Part shown: piece by piece, positions 33,719 through 43,326 of the stretch | Position numbering within the stretch: the stretch's first letter is position 1 | Layout of the letters: each line of letters starts with the position of its first letter | Source of the DNA: Aquipuribacter sp. SD81 | GTDB lineage: Bacteria; Actinomycetota; Actinomycetes; Actinomycetales; JBBAYJ01 | Direction: 5' to 3' | DNA length: 64,000 bases | NCBI RefSeq assembly: GCF_037153975.1 | Contig: NZ_JBBAYJ010000014.1 | Location: 42,008 to 106,007 of the forward strand | Program-made: the position numbers and the translations under genes | Notes under the pieces: generated by a model | Databases searched by the model: none | Told to the model about the DNA's origin: nothing | The model's input: only the letters and a program-made list of their open reading frames with translations

Positions 33719-35427
33719 TGGCGACGACGAGCGTCCAGCGGGTCCAGTACCAGTCCCGGGCAGGTCAGGCCGCGGCCTGGGGCGACCAGCGCCTCGGCCT
33801 CGCGAAGGTCGTGCGCGGCGGCGCCCGGAAGATCTTCCCCGACCACTGGTCGTTCATGCTCGGCGAGATCACCCTGTACGGCTTCATCATCTGCCTGCTG
33901 ACGGGTGTGTTCCTCACGTTCTTCTACGTCCCGTCGCAGGCGCTCATCGCCTACGAGGGCCCCTACGAGCCGCTGCAGGGCAAGCTCGTGTCCGAGGCGC
34001 TCGCCTCCACGATCAACCTCAGCTTCGAGGTCCGCGGCGGCCTGCTCATCCGCCAGATCCACCACTGGGCGGCGCACGTCTTCGTGGCGGGCACGGTCAT
34101 CCACATGATCCGGGTCTTCTTCACCGGTGCGTTCCGCAAGCCGCGAGAGCTCAACTGGGTGATCGGCGCGATCCTCGCCCTGCTCGCCATCTTCATGGGC
34201 TTCACCGGCTACTCGCTGCCGGACGACCTGCTGTCCGGCACGGGCCTGCGCATCGCGGCCGCGATCGTGCTCGCGATCCCGCTCATCGGCACGTACGTGC
34301 ACTTCTGGCTGTTCGCCGGCGAGTTCCCGGGCGAGGCGATCATCCCGCGCTTCTACACGATCCACGTGCTGCTGCTGCCGGCCATCGCTCTCGCGCTCAT
34401 CGCCGCGCACCTGTTCCTCGTGGTGCTGCACAAGCACACGCAGTACCCCGGCCCGGGCAAGACCAACACGAACGTCGTCGGCTACCCGCTGCTGCCGGTG
34501 TACATCGCGAAGGCGGGCGGGTTCTTCTTCATCGTCTTCGGTGTCATCGCCCTCATCGCCGCCACCGTGCAGATCAACCCGGTGTGGACGATCGGCCCGT
34601 ACGACCCGTCACCGGTGAGCGCGGGCTCACAGCCGGACTGGTACATGGGCTGGCTCGACGGTGCCGTCCGAGTCATGCCCGGCTGGCTCGAGGTGACGAT
34701 CCTCGGCTACACGCTGTCCGGCAACATCCTGCTGCCGGCCGTCATCCTGCCGGGCATCCTCACGACGCTGCTCGTCGCGTACCCGTGGATCGAGCAGGTC
34801 GCGACGGGCGACAAGAGCGAGCACCACCTCGCCGACCGTCCCCGCAACGCCCCGACCCGCACCGGCCTCGGCATGATGGCGCTGACCTTCTACGCGCTGC
34901 TGTGGGCCAACGGCGGCAACGACATCATCGCCACGCAGCTCGGCCTCGCGATCAACGACATCACCCGCTTCGTCGGGGTCATGATGTTCGTCGCCCCGCC
35001 GATCGTCTTCGTCATCACGAAGCGGATCTGCCTCGGCCTGCAGCGCCGCGACCGCGAGCGGGTGCTGCACGGCGTGGAGACCGGCGAGGTGTACCGCCTC
35101 GACACCGGCGAGGTGCTCGAGCGGCACCGCCCGATGGACGAGTACGAGCGCTGGACCCTCGTGCAGCACCCGAACTACACGCCCATCGAGCCCGGCCCGG
35201 TCAAGGACGCCAACGGCGTGCGCCGCAAGGGCGCGTGGGCGGACGGCCTGCGCAAGCGGCTGTCGGGCTTCTACTTCGAGGACCGCGTCGAGCCCGTCAC
35301 CCCGGCGGAGCTCTCGGCGGCGCACAGCCACGGCGAGCACGACGCCCTCGACACCGCCCCGCACGGGGCCGAGGGAGAGCAGCTCGAGGCGCGCTCGGAG
35401 AAGCAGATCGGCTCAGGCCAGGCCTGA
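33718..35427 (+). CDS. qcrB: Cytochrome b subunit of the bc1 complex
   Basis: 569 residues. Haem-ligand histidines occur in RQIHHWAAHVFVAGTVIHM and RFYTIHVLLLPAIALALIAAHLFLVVLHKH. The quinol-site region around GFTGYSLPDDLLSGTG replaces the mitochondrial PEWY-type arrangement in the actinobacterial style. A charged C-terminal extension of about 130 residues follows the last helix. Last gene of the operon; a strong hairpin follows. Confidence 0.97.
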   Translation: MATTSVQRVQYQSRAGQAAAWGDQRLGLAKVVRGGARKIFPDHWSFMLGEITLYGFIICLLTGVFLTFFYVPSQALIAYEGPYEPLQGKLVSEALASTINLSFEVRGGLLIRQIHHWAAHVFVAGTVIHMIRVFFTGAFRKPRELNWVIGAILALLAIFMGFTGYSLPDDLLSGTGLRIAAAIVLAIPLIGTYVHFWLFAGEFPGEAIIPRFYTIHVLLLPAIALALIAAHLFLVVLHKHTQYPGPGKTNTNVVGYPLLPVYIAKAGGFFFIVFGVIALIAATVQINPVWTIGPYDPSPVSAGSQPDWYMGWLDGAVRVMPGWLEVTILGYTLSGNILLPAVILPGILTTLLVAYPWIEQVATGDKSEHHLADRPRNAPTRTGLGMMALTFYALLWANGGNDIIATQLGLAINDITRFVGVMMFVAPPIVFVITKRICLGLQRRDRERVLHGVETGEVYRLDTGEVLERHRPMDEYERWTLVQHPNYTPIEPGPVKDANGVRRKGAWADGLRKRLSGFYFEDRVEPVTPAELSAAHSHGEHDALDTAPHGAEGEQLEARSEKQIGSGQA

Positions 35428-35456
35428 GGTCCGACCCGGTCCCCGCCCGGGTCATC

Positions 35457-35489
35457 CGGAGGCCCGCACCCACCGGGTGCGGGCCTCCG
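35457..35489 (+). terminator. Strong terminator hairpin after qcrB
   Basis: A 15-bp perfect stem (CGGAGGCCCGCACCC and its complement) with loop ACC, 30 bases after the qcrB stop. Only a weak T content follows, as usual in high-GC genomes. Confidence 0.8.
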
Positions 35490-35547
35490 TCATGTCCGCC
35501 CACCACGGTCCGGGTGCCCGCGTGGTCGGCGCCCCGGCCGCGCGTGA

Positions 35548-35553
35548 CACGAT
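35548..35553 (+). promoter_or_regulatory. Leaderless-type -10 for the GNAT gene
   Basis: CACGAT six bases before ATG 35560. Confidence 0.35.
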
Positions 35554-35559
35554 CAGCTC

Positions 35560-36234
35560 ATGGCGAGCCTGCTGACCGGGTCCCCGGGCGCCGAGAACTC
35601 CGTCCGCCGGGCCCGTGAGGCCGACCTCGCCGCCATCGGCGCGGTCCACGCCCGCTCGTGGGGTGGGCCCTACGCCCAGGTCCTCCCGCGCGAGGTGGTC
35701 GCCGCGCTCGACGCCGACCAGCTCGCCGACGCATGGCGCACCGCGGTCACCGAGCCCCCCTCCCCCGCCCACACGGTGCACGTCGCGCTGGGTGACGGGA
35801 TCGTGGCGGGCTTCGCCGCAGCGGCCCCGGCGACGGACGGGACGGACCCGGCCGGCGGGGACGAGACCGACGGGAGCGGGGACGCCGACGGGACCGAGGA
35901 GGGCGACGGGACCGATGGCAGCGGCGGGGGCGTCGAGGTGGTCGCGCTCGAGGTCGACCCGCTGCACACCCGCCGCGGTCACGGCTCCCGCCTGCTCGCC
36001 GCGGTGGCGGACACCGCCCGCGCCGCAGGGGCGACGCACCTGCTGGCGTGGGTCCACGTCGACGACGCCGGCCGCGCGGAGTTCCTGCGCGGCGCGGGCT
36101 TCGCCGAGGACGGCGCGCGTCGCCGGCGCGCCCTCGACGACGCCGACCTCGACGAGCCCGCGGACGGCCTCGGCGACGGCGCCCGGTCGGTGTGGCCGGA
36201 GGTGCGCTTCGTCGCCTGGCTGGTCGAGGAGTGA
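35560..36234 (+). CDS. GNAT-family N-acetyltransferase with acidic insert
   Basis: 224 residues. N-terminal RRAREADLAAIGAVHARSWGG and the acetyl-CoA segment VVALEVDPLHTRRGHGSRLLAAVADTARAAGATHLLAWVHVDD fit GNAT enzymes. Between them, about residues 92-125 form a Gly/Asp/Glu/Thr-rich low-complexity loop, unusual for the fold. Substrate is unknown. The stop overlaps the next start (GTGA). Confidence 0.82.
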   Translation: MASLLTGSPGAENSVRRAREADLAAIGAVHARSWGGPYAQVLPREVVAALDADQLADAWRTAVTEPPSPAHTVHVALGDGIVAGFAAAAPATDGTDPAGGDETDGSGDADGTEEGDGTDGSGGGVEVVALEVDPLHTRRGHGSRLLAAVADTARAAGATHLLAWVHVDDAGRAEFLRGAGFAEDGARRRRALDDADLDEPADGLGDGARSVWPEVRFVAWLVEE

Positions 36235-37427
36235 CGACCGGCACGGCCGCGCCGCAGCGCGGCAGGCTACGCGGGGCGACCCGTTTCACCGGCGTCGACG
36301 CCGCCCGCGGCCTCGCCCTGCTCGGGATGATGGGCACGCACCTGCTCGCCCGCACGAGCGCGGACGGGTCGACGACGCTCGCGTACGTGCTCGCCGACGG
36401 GCGCGCGTCGGCGACCTTCGCGCTGCTCGCCGGGGCCGGCCTCGCCCTGGCCGACGGCGGCGCCGGGCGACCGCGCGTCCCCTACGGCCACATGGTCGCG
36501 CGCAACGCCGTCCGCGCCGCGGCGGTGCTCGTGCTCGGGCTGACGCTCGCGACGCTGTCCCCGCCGGTGGCCGTCATCCTCCAGTACTACGCCGTCCTGT
36601 TCGTGCTCGTGGCGCCGCTCGTGCGGCTTCCCCCGCTCGTTCTCGGCGGCGCCGGTCTCGCGTGGTTCGCGCTCTCACCCTTCGCCTCGCACTGGCTCCG
36701 CGACACGTTCGCGCTGTTCGGACCCAACGCGCAGGTCGGGCTCGAGGTGCTGCTCCTCCGGCCGCAGCAGGCGGTCACCGACCTGCTCCTCACCGGCTAC
36801 TACCCGGTCCTCACGTGGTTCGGGTACCTGCTGCTCGGAGCGGGAGTCGGGCGGCTCGCGCTCACGAAGGCGCCGGTCGCCGGTGCGCTGCTCACCGGGG
36901 GTGCGGCGCTCGGCGTCGCCTCGTGGCTGCTGTCCGCGTGGCTGCTGCGGCTGCCCTCGGCTCAGGACGCGCTCGCCGCCGGCGACGCCCTGACGGGTCG
37001 CGGCGTGCCGGGGCCGTGGTTCGGGACCACGCCCACCGGGTCGTGGTGGTGGCTGGCGATCCGCACCCCGCACAGCGGGGCGCCGCTGGACCTGCTCGGC
37101 ACCGCGGGCGTCGCGCTCGCCGTGGTCGGCGGGTGCCTGCTGCTCGCCCGGACCCGTGGCGGGGCGGCGCTGCTGCTGCCACTCGCGGCCGCGGGGTCCA
37201 TGACCCTCACCCTGTACAGCGGCCACGTCGTCGCGGTGTGGCTGGGGCTGCCCGCCGAGCAGGGGCTCGCGGTGTGGCTCAGCCACGCGGTCGTGGCGGT
37301 CGTGCTCGCGACGCTGTGGCGGCTCCGGTTCCGCCGCGGGCCGCTGGAGGAGGGGGTCGCGCAGGTCGTGGACGCCGTGGCCGGCCCCGTGCCGCCGCGG
37401 GAGGTCGCGGCGCCGGGCAGCCGCTGA
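36231..37427 (+). CDS. DUF1624/DUF418-like membrane acyltransferase-type protein
   Basis: 398 residues from GTG 36231 with about ten helices. The N-terminus FTGVDAARGLALLGMMGTHLL is the conserved start of heparan-alpha-glucosaminide acetyltransferase-like and DUF418 proteins, and YSGHVVAVWLGL near the end fits DUF418. Such proteins may acylate envelope sugars; the substrate is unknown. Translation is coupled to the GNAT gene by GTGA. Confidence 0.75.
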   Translation: MTTGTAAPQRGRLRGATRFTGVDAARGLALLGMMGTHLLARTSADGSTTLAYVLADGRASATFALLAGAGLALADGGAGRPRVPYGHMVARNAVRAAAVLVLGLTLATLSPPVAVILQYYAVLFVLVAPLVRLPPLVLGGAGLAWFALSPFASHWLRDTFALFGPNAQVGLEVLLLRPQQAVTDLLLTGYYPVLTWFGYLLLGAGVGRLALTKAPVAGALLTGGAALGVASWLLSAWLLRLPSAQDALAAGDALTGRGVPGPWFGTTPTGSWWWLAIRTPHSGAPLDLLGTAGVALAVVGGCLLLARTRGGAALLLPLAAAGSMTLTLYSGHVVAVWLGLPAEQGLAVWLSHAVVAVVLATLWRLRFRRGPLEEGVAQVVDAVAGPVPPREVAAPGSR

Positions 37428-37521
37428 CCCCGCGGGCCAGGAGCGCGGCGGACTCGCGCGGGCAGGGCACCGGTCCCGACGACCCCGCGGTCGCGCGGAC
37501 GCCCCGGGCGCGCCGGCGCGG

Positions 37522-37971
37522 TCAGCCGCGCCGGTCCTCCCGGTGCAGGCGCACGGCGTGCCGGGCGGCGGCTCGCGCCCGCTTCCGGTCCCCCGCCATG
37601 TCGTAGGCCAGCGCGAGGCGGAACCACGCCCGCCAGCTACCGGGCTCGGCCTCGGTCTCCGCGCGGTAGCGGGCGAACGCGGCGTCGGCGCCCGCCCGGT
37701 CCCGCCCGCCGGACGGCAGGCGCGGGACGTCCTCCGGCAGGGCGCCCTCGTCGTCGAGGGTTCTGCCGAGCCGTTGCGTCGCGAGGCCGAAGCGGACCTC
37801 GGCGACGGCGACGCCGACCCCGGCCACGACGAGCACGACCATGCCGAAGGCGAGCGCCCAGCCGGCCGGCCCGCCGTCGGACAGCACCGCCGCGGAGCGG
37901 TCGAGCAGCCCCCACAGGTAGAACCCGAGGACGACGAGCAGGACGGCGACGACGAGCTTCGTGCGGGTCAC
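37522..37971 (-). CDS. Small membrane protein with TPR-like tail
   Basis: 149 residues from GTG 37971. Two helices (about 5-24 and 37-58), then a cytoplasmic tail with SWRAWFRLALAYDMAGDRKRARAAARHAV, which reads like one or two tetratricopeptide helices. No specific function is known. It follows dapB by 16 bp and is likely in the same transcript. Confidence 0.7.
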   Translation of the reverse strand: MTRTKLVVAVLLVVLGFYLWGLLDRSAAVLSDGGPAGWALAFGMVVLVVAGVGVAVAEVRFGLATQRLGRTLDDEGALPEDVPRLPSGGRDRAGADAAFARYRAETEAEPGSWRAWFRLALAYDMAGDRKRARAAARHAVRLHREDRRG

Positions 37972-37987
37972 GGAGCGGTCCGGCGCC

Positions 37988-38752
37988 TCACAGGTCGAGC
38001 CAGTGCTCGAGCCCGACCGTCAGCCCGGGGTGGGAGGCGACCTCGCGGACCCCTAGCAGGACCCCCGGCATGAACGAGGACCGGTCGAGGCTGTCGTGGC
38101 GCAGGGTGAGCTGCTCCCCCGGTCCGCCCAGCAGCACCTCCTGGTGCGCGACGAGACCGCGCAGCCGGACCGCGTGCACGCGGACGCCGTCGACGTCGGC
38201 CCCGCGAGCACCCGGCAGGGACTGCGTGGTGGCGTCCGGCGAGGCACCGAGACCCGCCTCGGCGCGCGCGGCGGCGATGCCGCGCGCCGTGCGCACGGCG
38301 GTGCCGGAGGGGGCGTCGACCTTGTCGGGGTGGTGCAGCTCGACGACCTCGACGGACTCGAAGAACCGGGCGGCGCGGGCGGCGAAGTCGGCGACCAGCA
38401 GCGCGCCGACCGAGAAGTTGGGGGCGACGAGCACCCCGACCCCGTCGGCGTCGGCGAGCAGCCGCGTCACCTCCTGCAGGCGGTCGTCGTCCCACCCGGT
38501 CGTGCCGACGACGCAGTGCACGCCGGCGCGGACCGCGGTCGCGACGTTGCCGGGCGAGGCGTCCGGCACCGACAGGTCGACGAGTACGTCGGCCCCGTCC
38601 AGCGCGGCGGCGAGGTCGTCACCGCGCCCGACGGCCCCGTGCAGGGCGAGGTCGTCGGCGGCCTCCACGGCCTCGACCGCCGCGCGGCCCATCCGGCCGC
38701 GGGCGCCGGCGACGACGACCCGCACGGGCGCCCCCTCCGGAGAGGGGCTCAC
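37988..38752 (-). CDS. dapB: 4-hydroxy-tetrahydrodipicolinate reductase
   Basis: 254 residues from GTG 38752. NAD(P)-binding motif VVVAGARGRMGRAAV at the N-terminus, then GTTGWDDD and the catalytic segment ELHHPDKVDAPSGTA. Catalyses the second committed step of diaminopimelate/lysine synthesis in the cytoplasm. The start overlaps the stop of the M16 protease gene (GTGA), a gene order (pnp, M16, dapB) seen widely in actinobacteria. Confidence 0.96.
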   Translation of the reverse strand: MSPSPEGAPVRVVVAGARGRMGRAAVEAVEAADDLALHGAVGRGDDLAAALDGADVLVDLSVPDASPGNVATAVRAGVHCVVGTTGWDDDRLQEVTRLLADADGVGVLVAPNFSVGALLVADFAARAARFFESVEVVELHHPDKVDAPSGTAVRTARGIAAARAEAGLGASPDATTQSLPGARGADVDGVRVHAVRLRGLVAHQEVLLGGPGEQLTLRHDSLDRSSFMPGVLLGVREVASHPGLTVGLEHWLDL

Positions 38753-40083
38753 GCGGCCGCCCCGGCGGTCCCGAAGCCGCGCGACTCGTCGAACGGTCCG
38801 ACGACGGCGAGGCTCCGGGGCCGGGCGGCGAGCTCGGCAGCGAGCTCCTGCACCTGCTCGGCGGTGACCGCGCGCAGCCGCGCGACCGCCTCGTCGAGGT
38901 CGGTGAAGGCGCCGTGGACGAGCTCGGCCTTGCCGAGGCGGGACATGCGCGAGCCGGAGTCCTCCAGCCCCAGCGTCATGCCCCCGGCGATCTGGCCGAC
39001 CCCGCGCTCGAGCTCCCCCGGCGCGAGACCGTCCGCGGCGAGGCGCTCCCACTCCGCGGCCAGCAGGTCCACGACCGTGTCGACCTTGGCGGGGTTGCAG
39101 CCCGCGTACAGGCCGAGGTAGCCGCCGTCGGTGTAGCTGGAGGCGAAGGAGTACACGCTGTAGGCGAGGCCGCGCTTCTCGCGGACCTCCTGGAACAGCC
39201 GGCTGCTCATGCCGCCGCCGAGGACGGTCGTGAGCACGCTGAGCACATACCGGCGCTCGTCGGTCGCGGCGAGGCCGGTCGTGCCGAGCACGACCTGGGC
39301 CTGCTCGGTGTCGCGGCGGACGACGACGTCGGCTCCGGTCGCGGCCGCGCCCGCCCCGGTGGTGGCGTCGCCGAGGAGCGCGCGCCCGCGCCGCGGGGAC
39401 CGACGCGCGTCACCGCCGTGCCAGCCGGCCCGGTCGAGCTCGGCGACGACCCGGCGCACGACCTCGTCGTGCTCCACGCCGCCCGCGGCGGTGACCACGA
39501 GCGTCGGCGGCTCGTAGTGCGCCCGGTAGTGGGCGAGCACGTCGTCACGGCCGACCGCGCGGATGGTGTCGGGCGTGCCGCCGATCGGCCGGCCGAGCGG
39601 GTGCGCGCCGAGGACGGCCTCGGCGAAGCGCTCGTGGACCACGTCGGTGGGGTCGTCCTCGGCCATCGCGAGCTCCTCGAGGATGACCTCACGCTCGGAG
39701 TCGAAGTCGTCGGCGTCGATGGTCGAGCTCGTCACCATGTCGGCGATGACGTCGACGGCCATGGCGCTGTCCTCGGCCATGACACGGGCGTAGTAGCACG
39801 TGTGCTCCTTGCCCGTGACGGCGTTCGCCTCGCCGCCGACCGCGTCGAAGGCCTCAGCGATGTCGAGCGGGCTGCGCCGGTCGGTGCCCTTGAAGAGCAG
39901 GTGCTCGAGGAAGTGGGTGCTGCCGAAGTGGCCGGAGGCCTCGTCGCGCGAGCCCACGCCGACCCACATGCCGACGGTGGCCGAGCGCAGGCCCGGCATC
40001 GACTCGGTGAGGACGCGGACCCCGGAGGGCAGCACGGTGCGGGAGACGGCGGTGTCGTCGATCGGGAGACCGACGGGGCTCAT
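38749..40083 (-). CDS. M16-family zinc metallopeptidase
   Basis: 444 residues from ATG 40083. The inverted zinc motif HFLEH (57-61) with the downstream Glu in FDSEREVILEELAMAEDD marks an active M16B processing peptidase. The C-terminal half is the inactive-repeat-like domain (LFQEVREKRGLAYSVYSFAS). Only one base separates its start from the pnp stop. The role is probably peptide or misfolded-protein processing. Confidence 0.93.
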   Translation of the reverse strand: MSPVGLPIDDTAVSRTVLPSGVRVLTESMPGLRSATVGMWVGVGSRDEASGHFGSTHFLEHLLFKGTDRRSPLDIAEAFDAVGGEANAVTGKEHTCYYARVMAEDSAMAVDVIADMVTSSTIDADDFDSEREVILEELAMAEDDPTDVVHERFAEAVLGAHPLGRPIGGTPDTIRAVGRDDVLAHYRAHYEPPTLVVTAAGGVEHDEVVRRVVAELDRAGWHGGDARRSPRRGRALLGDATTGAGAAATGADVVVRRDTEQAQVVLGTTGLAATDERRYVLSVLTTVLGGGMSSRLFQEVREKRGLAYSVYSFASSYTDGGYLGLYAGCNPAKVDTVVDLLAAEWERLAADGLAPGELERGVGQIAGGMTLGLEDSGSRMSRLGKAELVHGAFTDLDEAVARLRAVTAEQVQELAAELAARPRSLAVVGPFDESRGFGTAGAAA

Positions 40084-40084
40084 C

Positions 40085-42331
40085 TCAGGCGCTCGGCGCC
40101 TCGACGCCGGCGACGGACTCGATGGACTCCGACACGTCGACCGTGGCGGGCTCCTCGTCCTTGCTGACGACCGACAGCGAGAGCTTGCCGCGCTGGTCGA
40201 TCTCGGTGATCTCGACCTGGATCTTCTGGCCGACGGACACGACGTCGTCGACGTTCTCGATCCGCTTGCCGCCGGCGAGGTCACGCATCTTCGAGATGTG
40301 GAGCAGGCCGTCCTTGCCGGGCATGAGGGCGATGAACGCACCGAACGTCGTCGTCTTCACGACGGTGCCCAGGTAGCGCTCACCGACCTCCGGCATGGTC
40401 GGGTTGGCGATCTGGTTGATCGCCTGGCGGGCGGCCTCGGCCGAGGGGCCGTCGACCGCGCCGATGAACACGGTGCCGTCGTCCTCGATGGAGATGTCGG
40501 CGCCCGTGTCGTCCTGGATCTGGTTGATGATCTTGCCCTTGGGCCCGATCACCTCGCCGATCTTGTCGACCGGCACCTTGACCGTGATGATCCGCGGCGC
40601 GAACGGGCTCATCTCGTCGGGCGTGTCGATGGCCTCGGCCATGACGTCGAGGATGTGCAGGCGGGCCTGCTTGGCCTGGGTGAGCGCACCGGCGAGGACG
40701 CTCGCGGGGATGCCGTCGAGCTTGGTGTCGAGCTGGATCGCGGTGACGAACTCCCGCGTGCCGGCGACCTTGAAGTCCATGTCGCCGAAGGCGTCCTCGG
40801 CGCCGAGGATGTCGGTGAGCGCCGCGTAGCGGGTCTCACCGTCGACCGTGTCGGACACCAGGCCCATCGCGATGCCCGCGACGGGCGCCTTGAGCGGCAC
40901 GCCGGCGTTGAGCATCGACAGCGTGCTCGCGCACACCGAGCCCATCGACGTCGAGCCGTTGGAGCCGAGCGCCTCCGAGACCTGCCGGATCGCGTAGGGG
41001 AAGTCCTCGCGGCTCGGCAGGACGGGCACGAGCGCCCGCTCGGCGAGGGCGCCGTGGCCGATCTCGCGGCGCTTGGGGCTGCCGACGCGGCCGGTCTCGC
41101 CGGTGGAGAACGGCGGGAAGTTGTAGTGGTGCATGTAGCGCTTCTTGGTCTCCGGCCCGAGCGAGTCGATCTGCTGCTCGAGCTTGAGCATGTTGAGCGT
41201 GGTGACGCCGAGGATCTGCGTCTCACCGCGCTCGAAGAGCGCGGAGCCGTGCACGCGCGGCAGGACCTCGACCTCGGCCGACAGCTGGCGGATGTCCGCC
41301 AGGCCGCGGCCGTCGATGCGGGCGCCGTCGGTGAGGATGCGCTGGCGCACCTGCTGCTTGGTGAGCGAGCGGACGGCGGCGGACAGCTCGCCCTCGCGCT
41401 CGGGGAACTGCTCGCCGAGCTCGGCGAGGACGCGGTCCTTGACCTCGCTCAGGCGCGACTCGCGCTCGAGCTTGTCGACGATCGTGAGCGCCTGGGCGAC
41501 GTCGTCCTTCGCGGTCCGCTCGACCGCCTCGTAGGCGTCGGGCTGGTAGGCCGGGAACAACGGGTACTCGCGGGTCTCCTTCGCGGCGGCGTCGGCGACC
41601 TTCTGCTGGGCCTCGACGAGCGCCTTGATGAAGGGCTTCGCGGCCTCGAGGCCCTCGGCGACGACCTCCTCGGTCGGCGCCTGGGCGCCCAGGGCGACCT
41701 TGTCGAACGCGGTGTCGGTGGCCTCGGCCTCGACCATCATGATCGCGACGTCACCGCCGTCGACCACGCGGCCGGCGACGACCATCGAGAAGACGGCCTC
41801 GGCGACCTGGCTGTGACGCGGGAACGCGACCCACTGCCCGTCGACCAGCGCGATGCGCACGCCGCCGATGGGGCCGGAGAACGGCAGGCCCGCGAGCTGC
41901 GTGCTCATGGACGCGGCGTTGATGGCGACGACGTCGTAGGCGTCGTCGGGGTTGAGGCTGAGGACGTCGACGACGACCTGGATCTCGTTGCGCAGGCCGT
42001 CGACGAACGACGGGCGCAGCGGGCGGTCGATGAGGCGGCACGTGAGGATCGCCTCGGTGCTCGGGCGGCCCTCGCGGCGGAAGAACGAGCCGGGGATGCG
42101 GCCCGCGGCGTACATGCGCTCCTCGACGTCCACCGTCAGCGGGAAGAAGTCGAAGTGGCTCTTGGGGTTCTTGCTGGCGGTCGTCGCGCTCAGCAGCATC
42201 GTCTCGTCGTCGAGGTAGGCGACGGCGGAGCCGGCGGCCTGGCGGGCGAGGCGCCCGGTCTCGAAGCGGACGGTGCGGGTGCCGAAGCGGCCGTTGTCGA
42301 TGACGGCGTCGGCGGTGGTGATGTCGGCCAT
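40085..42331 (-). CDS. pnp: Polyribonucleotide nucleotidyltransferase (PNPase/GPSI)
   Basis: 748 residues. Two RNase PH domains, then KH ([26 protein letters not shown], about 590-640) and S1 ([30 protein letters not shown], about 655-725) domains. Degrades or tails RNA in the degradosome-like machinery. It begins after a 318-bp structured leader that follows rpsO and may carry autoregulation. The antisense strand has a long open frame that is only a GC-driven shadow. Confidence 0.97.
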   Translation of the reverse strand: MADITTADAVIDNGRFGTRTVRFETGRLARQAAGSAVAYLDDETMLLSATTASKNPKSHFDFFPLTVDVEERMYAAGRIPGSFFRREGRPSTEAILTCRLIDRPLRPSFVDGLRNEIQVVVDVLSLNPDDAYDVVAINAASMSTQLAGLPFSGPIGGVRIALVDGQWVAFPRHSQVAEAVFSMVVAGRVVDGGDVAIMMVEAEATDTAFDKVALGAQAPTEEVVAEGLEAAKPFIKALVEAQQKVADAAAKETREYPLFPAYQPDAYEAVERTAKDDVAQALTIVDKLERESRLSEVKDRVLAELGEQFPEREGELSAAVRSLTKQQVRQRILTDGARIDGRGLADIRQLSAEVEVLPRVHGSALFERGETQILGVTTLNMLKLEQQIDSLGPETKKRYMHHYNFPPFSTGETGRVGSPKRREIGHGALAERALVPVLPSREDFPYAIRQVSEALGSNGSTSMGSVCASTLSMLNAGVPLKAPVAGIAMGLVSDTVDGETRYAALTDILGAEDAFGDMDFKVAGTREFVTAIQLDTKLDGIPASVLAGALTQAKQARLHILDVMAEAIDTPDEMSPFAPRIITVKVPVDKIGEVIGPKGKIINQIQDDTGADISIEDDGTVFIGAVDGPSAEAARQAINQIANPTMPEVGERYLGTVVKTTTFGAFIALMPGKDGLLHISKMRDLAGGKRIENVDDVVSVGQKIQVEITEIDQRGKLSLSVVSKDEEPATVDVSESIESVAGVEAPSA

Positions 42332-42540
42332 GCGGTGGCTCTCCGTTCTGCCCCCACGTCAGGGGCTCCCCGTTCCTCGGGGGTTGCGTCGGCGCAGGAC
42401 GCGGTTCGGCGGGCACCGGTGGTGCCCGCGTGCGCGGGACGGGGCCGGCCTTCGATCGAGGCCCTCGGGCGCCGCGGCTCGGCCGCTGTCCCGGGGGCCA
42501 CCACCGAGGACCGGTCACGCCCGTCGTGGCCGCGCCTGCG

Positions 42541-42608
42541 TGGTGCTGGTTCTGGTGCTGTGGTGCTGGTGCTGTGGAGCTGTCTGTGGAGTTGTGGTGG
42601 TGCTGCGC
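42541..42608. repeat. Degenerate GTGCTG/GTTCTG-type simple repeat
   Basis: Plus strand is a run of TGGTGCTG, TGGTTCTG and TGTGGAG-like units. The RNA from the minus strand is C/A-rich and unstructured. Confidence 0.5.
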
Positions 42609-42610
42609 GA

Positions 42611-42640
42611 AGGGCGGCTCCCCCTGCGGGGAACCGCCCT
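42611..42640 (-). terminator. rpsO terminator hairpin
   Basis: AGGGCGG, internal mismatch, CCCC, loop of 4, GGGG, CCGCCCT; the hairpin starts ten bases after the rpsO stop in transcription order. A 7-bp outer and a 4-bp inner stem. Confidence 0.65.
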
Positions 42641-42649
42641 ACGAGCGTG

Positions 42650-42919
42650 TCAGCGGCGCAGACCGAGGCGCTCGATGAGCGAGCGGTAGCGGCTGATGTC
42701 CGTGCGCTGCAGGTACTGCAGCATGCGACGGCGCTGGCCGACCAGGAGCAGCAGCCCCCGGCGGGTGTGGTGGTCGTGGGCGTGCACCTTGAGGTGCTCG
42801 GTGAGGTCGCTGATGCGGCGGGTCAGCATCGCGACCTGGACCTCCGGCGAACCGGTGTCGGTCGGCGACGAGCCGTACTCGGCGATGATCTGCTGCTTGG
42901 TGGCAGAGTCGAGGGGCAC
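42650..42919 (-). CDS. rpsO: 30S ribosomal protein S15
   Basis: 89 residues from GTG 42919, the standard S15 length, with ribosome-binding site CAGGAGA. Conserved [32 protein letters not shown] and [27 protein letters not shown] bind 16S rRNA in the central domain. A longer upstream open frame is not supported. Confidence 0.97.
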   Translation of the reverse strand: MPLDSATKQQIIAEYGSSPTDTGSPEVQVAMLTRRISDLTEHLKVHAHDHHTRRGLLLLVGQRRRMLQYLQRTDISRYRSLIERLGLRR

Positions 42920-43326
42920 TGGATCTCCTGAGGTCGTTGCGCGGCGCGCCGGGGGCTTGTCCACCCGGGCATACGTCATCCGCGGCCGGTTCACGGCGGT
43001 GCTCACAGTAGCAACGCGGGCACACCCGGCCCTAATCCGTCCTGGTGGGAGGGGTGCCGGGACCCGTGGCCCGGCGCCGGCTACGGGCACCCCGCGCTCC
43101 GGCGACTCCCGTCATGATCCATGTCGCGCGTCGCTCCCGACGCCGCACAGCGGCGACCCCCGTCATGATCCATGCCGCGTCTCGCGCCCACGCCGCGCTC
43201 CGGCGACTCCCGTCATGATCCTTGCCGCGTCTCGTGCCCGACGCCGCGCTCCGGCGACTGAAGTCATGATCCATGCCGGTCCTGCCGCGCGCGCCGCCTC
43301 GTCGCCTGCCGAGCCTCCTGCGGCGG
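42920..43326 (-). promoter_or_regulatory. rpsO upstream region (no gene)
   Basis: About 407 bases without a credible gene. The rpsO leader takes the first 85 bases or so; a TACTGT hexamer (minus strand, 43010-43005) is a possible -10, but no good -35 was found. The remainder is a four-copy tandem repeat (43092-43285) followed by the 3' end of the GT2 gene. Confidence 0.3.
43092..43285. repeat. Four tandem copies of a 50-51-bp repeat
   Basis: The core GTCATGATCC recurs at 43111, 43162, 43212 and 43263, a period of 51, 50 and 51 bases. Each core is preceded by a CGGCGACTCCC-like block and followed by ATGCCGCGTCTCG-like sequence. Copies 2 and 4 differ just before the core. No unique spacers are present. 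Confidence 0.85.

Larger units (their letters stand above)
42332..42649 (-). promoter_or_regulatory. rpsO-pnp intergenic leader
   Basis: 318 bases with no gene. In transcription order it holds the rpsO terminator hairpin (42611-42640) and a C/A-rich, G-poor stretch (about 42541-42608) made of degenerate CAGCAC-like units. A perfect 8-bp hairpin follows at 42410-42428 (loop of 3), then a GGGG/CCCC stem close to the pnp start. This suits Rho loading and post-transcriptional control of pnp, as known for the enteric rpsO-pnp junction; here it is inference. Confidence 0.45.

Noticed and set aside
39800..42931. Very long plus-strand open frame antisense to pnp and rpsO
   Set aside because: Composition is a shadow of high-GC codon usage; pnp and rpsO on the other strand are certain.
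43092..43285. Possible CRISPR array
   Set aside because: The whole 50-51-bp unit is repeated, there are no unique spacers, and no cas genes are present.
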